The notes beneath the pieces were generated by a model, which had not been told where the DNA came from, did not search any database, and worked only from the letters and a program-made list of their open reading frames with translations. Below, piece after piece: positions 55,561 through 64,000 of a stretch of 64,000 bases of DNA. The translations under genes and the position numbers were made by a program. The stretch's first letter is position 1. Every line of letters starts with the position of its first letter. The DNA comes from Vesta saturnalis (Eukaryota; Arthropoda; Insecta; Coleoptera; Lampyridae), in the NCBI GenBank assembly GCA_036346205.1, contig JARFJB010001980.1, positions 882,007 to 946,006 on the forward strand, in the 5' to 3' direction.

Positions 55561-56725
55561 ACGACGGATTTGCTTAAGGTGACATAATAATTTAGTAAAG
55601 GTGTCGCCATTATTAAATTGAATCGATATCGATATCAGCTTTCGACTGCATGTTTAGTAGTATTTTTAAACCGGCGTGCCCTTGATTCACGCATCCTGGT
55701 TTTCTTTATAACAACGAATCGAAATTGCTTTGTCTGTTGCTTTGAATAAATGTATTAAAGTTTTATTTAATTATATATGCTTTAAAACACTCCAGAGGTC
55801 CTGAAGGGTAGAGTTTCCACATTGCGCGAGTTACTATCCGAGGCATATAAAAAATTAATTATCATTCGTTTTTATTTATGTATTTAATATAATTAATAAT
55901 TTTTAGTTACATATTTACTTTTCAACGTATTCGTTTATAACAAAACTTATAATAACGTTCATTTCAATAAAAATATCCATTTAACAAGAAACCAGGTAGC
56001 GGATCGATTATAGTACGCCCATTCCGGACTGAAAACGTTTACATAGCTAATACAATAGTATTCATTATCGCCTCAATAGGGGTGTTACCAAAATATTATT
56101 TCTCAATCAAATTTAATACTTAATACTGAAATATTTATACCACATTTAGTAATGCTTTTACATAATACATAACGCTTTACTAACAATTTCAGTGGCTTAA
56201 CATTTACACCAACTTACAATATGTACACACCAAAAAATTCTCGTGCATGCTCACTTTCATATATTATCAAAAACACGTCCTACGCACAACTTAAGACTGG
56301 ACTGCATATACCCAGCGCGTCAAAATAATGGCACAACATGACACTCTCCCACTAAACATTTTAGGTAGGATGCTTTTTGAGGAACCAGTTCTCTAGTAGC
56401 TGATCGTAAGTAAAACCCTGACTCACAACTGAGCTAGTTTCATAACAAGCACTTTATCTGTATACCATATAATTGTGCTACTTTACGCTGTTTCCGCAAC
56501 AGTCTCAGTCAGATTAGATTCAAACTGCATGTTTAGCTGTTTGACACTGCAAGAAAAATAGTTATTCTGTAACAGTAATAGAGAAAACTAATTACGGGCT
56601 ACGATGAAAATATTGTGATGTACCTATACAGAGTAGTTACTAAACCGTTGTACAATGGAAAAATTTTCTTAATGAAGCTTATAATGTTTCGTCTTCGCTA
56701 CAACACAAAATTACTGTCAAGAATA
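55561..56725. other. interval without a gene
   Basis: A polyadenylation-type AATAAA lies at ~55747. Otherwise AT-rich with no frame or repeat identified. Confidence 0.4.
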
Positions 56726-56845
56726 CAGGGTGTACCAAAAGAGTAATACCAAAATTACATTTGTCTTAAATGCAATACCCTTTTTCTTATGTGGCAAATT
56801 GTAAGATTGTCGATTAGGATGTTGCCGAGTTATGAGACCACCCTG
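56726..56845. mobile_element. 120-bp MITE with TA flanks
   Basis: Starts CAGGGTGTACC and ends GACCACCCTG, with TA on both sides (56724-56725, 56846-56847). The same end sequence as the mariner-type elements here. No coding capacity. Confidence 0.6.
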
Positions 56846-56847
56846 TA

Positions 56848-57788
56848 CAGTTGATAAAGGTACTGTTTTTTTTTTTAAATAATATCAATTAATTTCGTAT
56901 GGAGCGTTTTAAGTAATGTGGAATAACGTTTATATAATTAGAAAAATCAATACAAAAAGGTTTGTTTTCAATTGAAACACGGATTACTAGGTTAATAATT
57001 GGTGAACCGTTTTTGTAACCTTTTCCTCATTTCATATTCTAATTTGTGCACTTTATTGTCTATATTGTGTACCTCAAATTCATTATTAAATATGTACCTA
57101 CCCTTTGTAACATTACACTGTAGATTCACTATTAACGCATCAACTGTTTTCACTTCCATGGACTTTATCTATGTTAATAAAAGTTTTACTACTGATGAGT
57201 ATAAACTTTAAGACATAAACTTCAGATCAGTGACTTTGAACTCAACCACATAAATCGGAAAGAGACCACAACGTTCTGTTAAAGACATTTTTCCTTACTA
57301 AAACTAAAGAGAACTGCAAAAGATCGACACTTGTAAAAGTTACCAGCATAAAAAAAATGACAACTAGCAGAAATATAAAGCAATACCAAGTCTGGGAAAA
57401 GCAACTTTAACGTATCCATGTAGTATTAGGAAGTATAAATGTAATATTCACTTCAATATAAACTGTCGACTACAATGGCTGATTTTAATTTCAGATAATT
57501 ATTTCTATTATAGTAATTAAATAGAGTTTATTCCTCAGTTGAATCAAAGAATATGCAATTACATATTCTTCGGTTGAATTATAAATTTAACTGCAACTTC
57601 CTGTAAACTGTAGGTTAAATTACGAAGTTATGATAAACGAACATCTATGAAAAGTAAATATGAATATTACATTCACTAAAAACACTCTAGAAGAGTACAT
57701 TTTAATGAGCGAATTAGAATTTAAAGGGCAATTTGATAATTTTCCAAACAACAAAGTGTGTGCTGCTAGTCTTGTTAAATATTTCTCA

Positions 57789-57789
<1 letters not shown>
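56848..57789. other. AT-rich interval without a gene
   Basis: Short frames at 56999-57211 and 57660-57872 show no domain. The second runs into a (TA)n array. Confidence 0.4.

Positions 57790-57847
<58 letters not shown>
57790..57847. repeat. (TA)n microsatellite
   Basis: About 29 TA units. Confidence 0.97.
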
Positions 57848-57848
<1 letters not shown>

Positions 57849-58088
57849 GTATATATAGGTAGTGCCTGGTAAATTGTCTATCATAACACAAATGACTTTT
57901 GAATACACTGAAGAGAACGTTATTCAATATGAGCAGCTTATTTTTTGTAACTAGTATGCTAAATAAAACTATTTATTAGCGTCATTGTATTTGTTTTTCA
58001 TTTAACCGTCTCCAAGTGATTTAATAGACGCCTATTTTCTCACTAATAGAGTATTTAAATATTTATAAATATTAGTATTTTGAAGTAG
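57848..58088. other. short spacer before the gypsy fragment
   Basis: AT-rich, no gene. Confidence 0.35.
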
Positions 58089-58720
58089 TCAAAAAACTTC
58101 AAAAAGATAATCTTCTTCAGGCATGGTTTCCAATACTGCTTCTTGGTTATTTTTGCCAATTTTCATATTTACAAGGGCTTGTCGTTTTATTTTGGTAATC
58201 CTTCCAGTGACTCTTTGGATTGATATACTTACTGTTGGTAATGTTGGTGTCTCTTCATTGATGTTTGTAATAGTTTCAAATAGCTTTTCTGAAATGACAC
58301 TCACAGAGCTATCTGTATCTACCAGTGCTATTTGGCTTATTCCTTCTAATTCGACTAATACTTGCGGTACGAAATTACATTATTGAGCGTTTTCGAGCTG
58401 CTGTTCCGTTTCGATGTTCGAACTTGGTCAAGGTATTTCCTCAATTTGGTTTATTTGTTGATTTTGTTATTGACAAAATAGACGTATGTAATTAGTATGA
58501 ATTGCTTGGTCCTCCGTTATTGGGCAGCGTGGAGTGGGAGTGCTCTGCAGCTGGTGTTCTGGTTTAGAGTATCAGATGGGCTCTCTTCGGTTATCTCTGT
58601 AATTCCGGTACTGATATCTCCAGTTTACGCCATTTGGCGTGGATCTCCTCTTCTTCGATGCGGCCGTTCCCCACTCTGTGCGTCATGTTGGCTGGGTTCT
58701 TTCTTGTCTTCTTGGTCCCT
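58089..58720 (-). pseudogene. gypsy-type gag/protease region, 5' half
   Basis: On the minus strand, broken frames (58720-58390) hold a gag-like linker (NYRDNRREP, RCPITEDQAIHTNY). The protease follows: FVPQVLVELEGISQIALVDT, DSSVSVISEKLFETI, PTVSISIQRVTGR, RQALVNMKIGKNNQEAVLE. ALVDT-SS-S-ISEKLF is the retroviral-type aspartic protease active site, with DTG changed to DTD here. The sequence stops at 58089, before any RT. Same family as the LTR next to it. Confidence 0.7.
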
Positions 58721-58737
58721 GCCTATCTATATCTTCG

Positions 58738-59200
58738 TTGCGTACTTCTAGTCGCTTGTATAGATGCGATTCCTGCCTCAAATAAATAAAAGCTGGCGAA
58801 CTAAAGACAAAAGCTTGTTGTAGCTAATGTAAATTGTAGTTTACTTCTCCAGGATAAACAGCACTCAGTAATACAAATATCGCACTTACGAATTCTTATA
58901 TTACTATCTTACAGCATTTTAGTTCAACACTTTAATGGCTATTATTAATAATTGCTTTCGGATGACTTGTAGGACTTACTTGTGCTTTATGACCAGCGTT
59001 ACCTCTTTTTCTGTCAATCACCGACTCTCACTTTCTTTTCTGCGCACATGTAACTTAGTCTACATATAACCAAAAAGTATCTACTCTCTAATAAAATAAA
59101 AGCATTTATACAGGGTACTGAAGGGTAATAAAACTCTTATACTAAATTGAAATAAAATTAAAGTTTCTGTGCTTATTCACGAAGTACTGTATTTTAAGGA
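58738..59200 (-). repeat. gypsy LTR (5' LTR of the minus-strand half)
   Basis: The reverse complement matches the LTR at 55170-55560. It is followed on the minus strand by the gag/protease region, so it is a 5' LTR. The outer edge is near 59200. Confidence 0.75.
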
Positions 59201-59963
59201 AAGTGAGTTTAGAATTACTGAAAATGAATGCCGTGCGAATTTATGATATGTTGATATTATATTAAAGTGTAGGGGTAGAATATGTATGTATGTTTTTGCT
59301 TGTGTAAATAATTTAGTATTTCACAATGGAATATTTCATATATGCTCAAATACAAATTGTATTGAAATTTATTGAATTTTGTGGAAGCAAATGTCGCGCG
59401 TATTTACGGCTTTCAAAAAAATGGAATCCAGGTCTGAGTATTATATGGAGTGAATGTGGATGCGATATTTGAACCTTTCGAAAAATTATTTAAATTTTTG
59501 TAAAAATTTCAATGTGGCTTTAGAGTGATCTCAACTTTGGGTTGGGGCCTTTTCAGAATTTGTACATGACAAAAACGGGCGACAAGAAACTCCTCTGGGA
59601 TAGGCTGTTTTCTACTTATTCATGACATTTAGCAATATGTATGGGAAGAGCGATAGGGCAGAACACAGACACCCGGACTCAGAGTTATACCTACAGAGAG
59701 CAACCGAGCGCGAGTACTTTGTAAGGACATATGGACCTGTACTAAATTATTAGTTTACTGCAAAAACCAATTTTGGTGATGAAGTATTTAGTGTTTAAAC
59801 AGGCCTGTAAAACAGAAATGATTAAATTACAAAAGTATTGTGAATAAAACCCGCGCGATAGAAAAGAGACATTTAAAGTAATCCTCCATGTAATTAAAGG
59901 TGTTAGCCTTTGTAAATTGAAATAGACTGTACTCTTACAGCAATATTAGTAATAATTAGTTAA
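59201..59963. other. interval without a gene
   Basis: No frame or motif. It ends in the TTAA at 59960-59963. Confidence 0.4.
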
Positions 59964-60053
59964 CTCTGCTGTTACATTCGGGTCTATATGACCCGAAATC
60001 AAATTGTTGTTTAGATAACTTTTTTGTTTATTAATATCTAAACTTCGTAGTCT

Positions 60054-60541
60054 TTCGAAGATGGTTTAATTGATGTTTCAGTTTATCTGGACGACAAATC
60101 TTTGCGTTACGGTTGTACAAAGTCAGTATCACACTAAATCTGTGTGCTGGATGATGGAGTGATGAAGCATTAATATAATGATCGTTATGAGTTGGCTTAC
60201 AATATACAGAATAAGTTGGGCTTCCATCTCGTTCTCTTTCAATTGGAACATCAAGGAAAAGAAGACAACCTTCTTCTTCTTTTATAAATTTAATGTTTGT
60301 ACTGTTTGACTGTTTAAATGGTTTAGCAACACCGTTAATTCTTCTTCGCCAAAAGGCCAGTTAGCGAAAATATCACGAACATATCTTAAAGTTTTGGTTG
60401 CATATGTACATTATTTAGAGCCTGTTCTTCGAAACATTCAATAAAATAATTTGCAATCGATGTGAAATGGTGGATCCCACAGTTATTCGATCTAACTGTT
60501 GATAAGAAATAAGAACAATGGCATAATTAGACAATGTTTAA
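60054..60541 (-). pseudogene. Penelope-like RT fragment inside the shell
   Basis: Minus-strand frames read LRYVRDIFANWPFGEEELTV then LLNHLNS (the YVDD box as YVRD), IKFIKEEEGCLLFLDVPIER, SPTYSVYCKPTHNDHYINAS and SLHHPAHRFSVILTL. This is PLE RT from motif C to the thumb. No GIY-YIG follows. It was probably present before or captured during formation of the shell. Confidence 0.7.
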
Positions 60542-62719
60542 CCCTGATGTTCTCCTCGACAACACTATACACTTGTGCTCCTTCGGGTCATAATGACCCA
60601 AACTCCTGAAATATGAATTAAAACCAACATAACAACATTTTTTATATGTTTATTAACTTTATTTCTCTAATGCACTGTTTTTTATATGAAACGTGAAACT
60701 TACAATAAATTCAACCAAATTTAAATAAAAAAAAGAAAACGGAATAAAAAATGTCTAATAATTGATATGATCCACTACTTCTTACAGTCGGGACAATAAT
60801 AGGTCACGTGTTCTTTAGAACTATATTTTTTACACTTAATGCAGGTCATATTAGTTTTGTTATCACATTTAGAAGGCAAAATTTGCAGCGTGCTCGTTTG
60901 TTTTTGTTGCTAGTTCCAGGAAGAGGTGCGGTAGAATTTTCCACCAATGGTTGTTGAATAGCTTTTACAATTGCAGCTGATTGTTCATTACGGGGAAGAT
61001 GTTTTCTGGACAAAATGTAAGGATTTACCAATTGTTTGCCCAGTTGTTCTAAAAATAGTCTTCTTTTGAACAAAACATTTTTATTCCAGTCTGGATTTAT
61101 TTCGCGCCATAAGACGAAAGAATTATAGGCACTGGTATCTAAAATGTTGTAAAATAAGATTATGGGTCATCGATTTGGTTTTTTGTCTTCTCTGTCGCTT
61201 ATTTGTTTCTGGTTATGAAACGTACTCATTAGAATGACCTTCTTGCATTTTTTTGGATTATAAAACATAACTGCGGTATCTTTAGTAAAATAAAATTTGG
61301 AACTATGCACAACGTCATTTACTTCCATGATAGGTAGGTCAGGATTGTTTTTCCTGACAGTCCCTAACATAGTAAGATTTCTTTTGAGAAGCATTTGACC
61401 CAATTTATACGATGTAAAGAAATTTTTACAAGAAGTACATTCTGACCTCTTAGTCCATAAGTAAGGTCTAAATCTACTCTTAGCACCTGATCCTTCCCAG
61501 GTTTTCCCCCCAGGTGATTTTCCCGTATATACTTGAACTTCTAAAGCATAAGAACTTGCACTATCACAAAGCGTCCATATTTTGATGCCATATTCTGCTT
61601 GCTTGCTTAGTATATACTGCTTGAATGGACAACGACCTCTAAATGCAACCAGCTGCTCGTCCACAGTTACGATTTGCCCAGGATTGTACAATTTTGGTAG
61701 TATTTCAGCCCATTTGTCCCAAAATTCTCTAATAGGAGCCAACTTATCCCGTAGCCTTCTTTCTTGACGATCCTCTTTATTATCAAAACCGTAACACGCG
61801 TGATATATAATAAAATCGTTTCAACGACATTGTTGCGCGAAAAGGAGGTCTGCCTGTTTCTGCATTCCACAAAGTTCTGGTAGATTCATCATGCGATCTG
61901 TAGACTCCTCCTAACAGTAACAAACCTATGTACGCCTGCAACGTAATGTCATCTAATTCTTGCCACTTGTCACCGTACACCCCACGACCATCGATTTAGC
62001 CATTTTCAAAGTTATATTTTCCAGAGAACTATTGAAAAATAGCTGAAATGTAGATATTACATCCTGGACTCGTGCATTGCTGTATCTAGTTGGACCTGGA
62101 GCGACTTTTATGATATTTGTTCAAATTGCACGTGCTGATTGAGGAAATGGATCTAACATCCAAGTTATGACATTATCTTTAGATTGAACCGATTGAGCAG
62201 GTGGCATCAATTGCGTAGGATTTTACCGTCCAGCATCGTCGAAAAAATCATCGTCTGACTGTTCATAATCACTATCTTCACTGATATGACCTTCCTCTTC
62301 AGAAGCTTCATCGCCACTAATGTCACTCAAATTATCAATAAGTTTTTCTAAGTCTTCACCACTAAGATATTTTTTTGCAATTATTGTTATTTCAGCACTT
62401 TAAAAGAATTAGTAGTACGTACAACAAACCGCACTTTACTCTGCAACGTAACAAACAAAACTGTCGGTTGCATACTGCGATATGATATTTATACCTGCTG
62501 TAAGTTGCAAGTCTGTTCCTATTTCGACTTGCACACGCGGCTACAGACCTGCCGATAATGCTGTAGTAACTCGCATAGGTGGGTACATTTGAACAAGCAT
62601 GTGATGATATGCATACTATCTATCCTCAAATTTCAATATAAAATAATTGGAAATACAAATTTATACGTCCTACTAATGTTTTACAGCCTCGGGTCATAAT
62701 GACCCGAGGAACATCAATG
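60542..62719 (-). mobile_element. inner piggyBac element
   Basis: The left end CCCTGATGTTC follows TTAA at 60538-60541. The right end GAACATCA-ATG at 62719 is a decayed inverted match without a perfect TTAA. Subterminal near-palindromes CGGGTCATAATGACCC occur at both ends (60593, 62691), related to those of the outer shell. Confidence 0.8.
60775..62402 (-). pseudogene. piggyBac transposase, inactive
   Basis: Acidic N-terminus (LSGEDLEKLIDNLSDISGDE, EDSDYEQSDDDFFDDAGR), then PGPTRYSNARVQDVISTFQL, DDITLQAYIGLLLLGGVYRS, TGRPPFRATMSLKRF, PIREFWDKWAEILPKLYNPG, TVDEQLVAFRGRCPFKQYIL and KIWTLCDSASSY (first catalytic Asp). In the second motif CDNFF reads CKNFF. The GVDxxD segment with the third Asp is deleted between DKKPNR and PIILFYNILD. 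C-terminus: RKHLPRNEQSA and a cysteine-rich domain (RARCKFC..., MTCIKCKK, YYCPDCKK) ending at 60775. Also several stops. Catalysis is impossible; the N- and C-terminal domains are intact in outline. Confidence 0.85.
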
Positions 62720-62958
62720 TAACAATCATGTTTAAAAAAATAAGGAAACAAAATTTATTAAAACAAACAAGTCACCTCATTCTTCAATGGATTAGAAACA
62801 AAGTCATTAACTACGAAGTTTAGATATTAATAAACAAAAAAGTTATCTAAACAATAATTTGATTTCGGGTCATATAGACCCGAAGGTAACAGCAGGGTTA
62901 AATAATTTGATCTCTTAGTGGAGTTGATCGTCCTATTTCCACAGTTCTTCACCGCAAC

Positions 62959-62989
62959 GTTTCTGAACGGACTCTGCTTCCGTCATCAG
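62959..62989 (-). other. hammerhead-like core at a PLE end
   Basis: On the minus strand CTGATGA, 19 bases, GAAAC. AGTCC...GGACT just upstream can form the stem ahead of CTGATGA. Both core boxes are intact in this copy. Confidence 0.4.
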
Positions 62990-63129
62990 GCTTAGTCCCG
63001 AGAAGGACTGTTTTCGCACTTGAGTCTATTTCATAAATTATATATAATTCTTTAATTTTTTTTGCTTTTTGGGAAAAAATTACATATAACATATGAATTC
63101 GACTCAAGTGCGAAAACTCAGGACTAAGC

Positions 63130-63160
63130 CTGATGACGGAAGCAGAGTCCGCTTGCCAAA
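63130..63160 (+). other. decayed hammerhead-like core at a PLE end
   Basis: CTGATGA intact at 63130. The second box reads CCAAAT instead of GAAAC. Confidence 0.35.
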
Positions 63161-63239
63161 TGTCGCGCTCAAAAAGCAAAAACTATGGAAATAGGCCGAT
63201 CAACTCCACTAATAGGAAAATATTTGTAATACATAATTT

Positions 63240-64000
63240 GATCTCGTTGTGGTTGAAATATAGTTCTGATAGGTGTCACGCTTGTAAACAAGGAATATAC
63301 GTTAAAACCAATCAACAAGTCATTTGGGGTTAATTTAATTTGATAATTCAATAAAATGTTCTGAATTACTTATAAAGAAATTGTTAGAACCAATGAGAAG
63401 TCGAAGAAGACTATTGAGGTATTTATATAATGCGTAGTTTGTTGAATTTATGGAGCTTATAATTGGTCGAAATGGAGCATTTGGTTTGTGTATATTCAGC
63501 TCGTCCTTTATATAGTGGTAAAGTTATAATGTCTTTGTTGTTACGTAATCCTTTTAGGCTTGATAATCAGCATAAGTTCATTATCTTTGAAGGTTGTGCC
63601 ATATGTAGTATTCTTGTAGTTTCAATTCTGATTTCAGCTGCTTCAGGAGCTGAAATACTTATTTCAACATTAGTGATGATTTCTTCAAGTTAAGCTTTGG
63701 AAGGAGCCACAGCAAAATCCAACCCTTTAGACAAAACTGAGCGAGCAGTAACGGATAAACTACAAGAAATAGGATTAACTACAACACTGTCATATGCACG
63801 ATTTGTAAGGTTTGTGTAAAGTGTACGTGTGGTATTGTGTTGTTTATTACTCCTACACCATTCTTTCCCAAATAAAATATTAATTATGTCAAATGGTGAA
63901 AGTTTCAATTCTTACTTCAGATAATAGTTTTCACTCTTTTAGGCAATCCAAAAGATCAAGTAGATAAGCAGGATAGGGCTGGAATTTACAAAACCAATTC
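63240..64000 (-). pseudogene. Penelope-like element, N-terminal part running off the window
   Basis: Minus-strand pieces in order from 64000 downward: LSPFDIINILFGKEWCRSNK, SVTARSVLSKGLDFAVAPSK, EEIITNVEISI, EAAEIRIETTRIL, LRNNKDIITLPLYKG (the NKDI-ILPADKG motif ahead of the RT), then after a gap LIGFNVYSLFTSV (RT motif A, normally FDVVSLFTNV, with the Asp changed to Asn). The RT core and GIY-YIG are missing before the end segments at 63.2 kb. The upstream part lies beyond the window. Confidence 0.7.

Larger units (their letters stand above)
59964..62897. mobile_element. piggyBac-like outer shell with ~90-bp inverted ends
   Basis: TTAA at 59960-59963 and 62898-62901. Arms 59964-60053 and 62808-62897 are inverted copies, beginning CTCTGCTGTTAC (left) and CCCTGCTGTTAC (right, read inward). 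Each arm holds the near-palindrome TTCGGGTC-ATATGACCCGAA. It now encloses a PLE fragment and a second piggyBac. Confidence 0.75.
62902..63220. repeat. two PLE end segments in head-to-head inverted arrangement
   Basis: 62920-63025 is the reverse complement of 63095-63220 in outline (both contain CTCAAGTGCGAAAAC, GGACTAAGCCTGATGACGGA and AGCAGAGTCCG, with GATCAACTCCACTAA at the outer sides). An AT-rich spacer of ~70 bases lies between them. Confidence 0.8.

Overview
The window reads as AT-rich nuclear DNA from an arthropod, most likely an insect. I see no convincing host gene. Almost everything recognisable is mobile DNA, broken and nested, or simple repeat. The insect assignment is an inference from the mix of elements: many Tc1/mariner-like elements whose transposase starts with an arthropod-type double helix-turn-helix, two piggyBac elements, Penelope-like elements (PLEs) with GIY-YIG domains, a poly(A) LINE of the Jockey superfamily, gypsy LTR pieces, and long (TA)n arrays.

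Layout. 0-3.4 kb: a mariner-type transposase scrap, two (TA)n arrays, a GC-rich block of unknown origin, and a PLE GIY-YIG scrap. 3.55-7.46 kb: a mariner-type element with ~255-bp terminal inverted repeats (TIRs), entered by two LINE copies. 9-9.5 kb: another transposase N-terminus. 10.29-13.5 kb: the best LINE copy, with endonuclease and reverse transcriptase. 13.5-14.6 kb: two nested small inverted-repeat elements, the inner one keeping a transposase C-terminus. 14.64-19.33 kb: an element with ~445-bp inverted repeats, entered by a piggyBac whose transposase has a clear spliced first exon. 19.5-21.6 kb: a TA-bounded mariner-type element with ~410-bp TIRs. 24-31.6 kb: three PLE remnants, one interrupted by a 490-nt pure purine tract plus (GT)n.

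31.7-34.5 kb: a foldback-like structure whose two arms are arrays of a ~53-bp repeat in opposite orientation. 35.4-41.4 kb: an integrase scrap, a 1.1-kb palindrome, a Tc1-like element, and a small inverted-repeat element between two (TA)n arrays. 42.7-44.45 kb: a 1.7-kb CA/CGCA array with 985 nt lacking T on the + strand. 46.35-49.24 kb: the clearest mariner-type element, with ~718-bp TIRs, TA duplications and a DD41D transposase with few lesions. 50.2-52.4 kb: two more transposase remnants. 52.8-53 kb: a tRNA-like head joined to a PLE-type tail. 54.9-59.2 kb: a gypsy 3' half and a gypsy 5' half in opposite orientation. 59.96-62.9 kb: a piggyBac nested inside an older piggyBac-like shell. 62.9-64 kb: paired inverted PLE ends and a PLE N-terminus running off the window.

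The sequences do not form a pathway. They record repeated insertion of a few element families into each other and into TA-rich DNA. The most unusual signals are the foldback arrays, the very long-TIR mariner-type family, the repeated hammerhead-like cores at PLE ends, the tRNA-like/PLE-tail chimera, and the polypurine and T-free low-complexity tracts.
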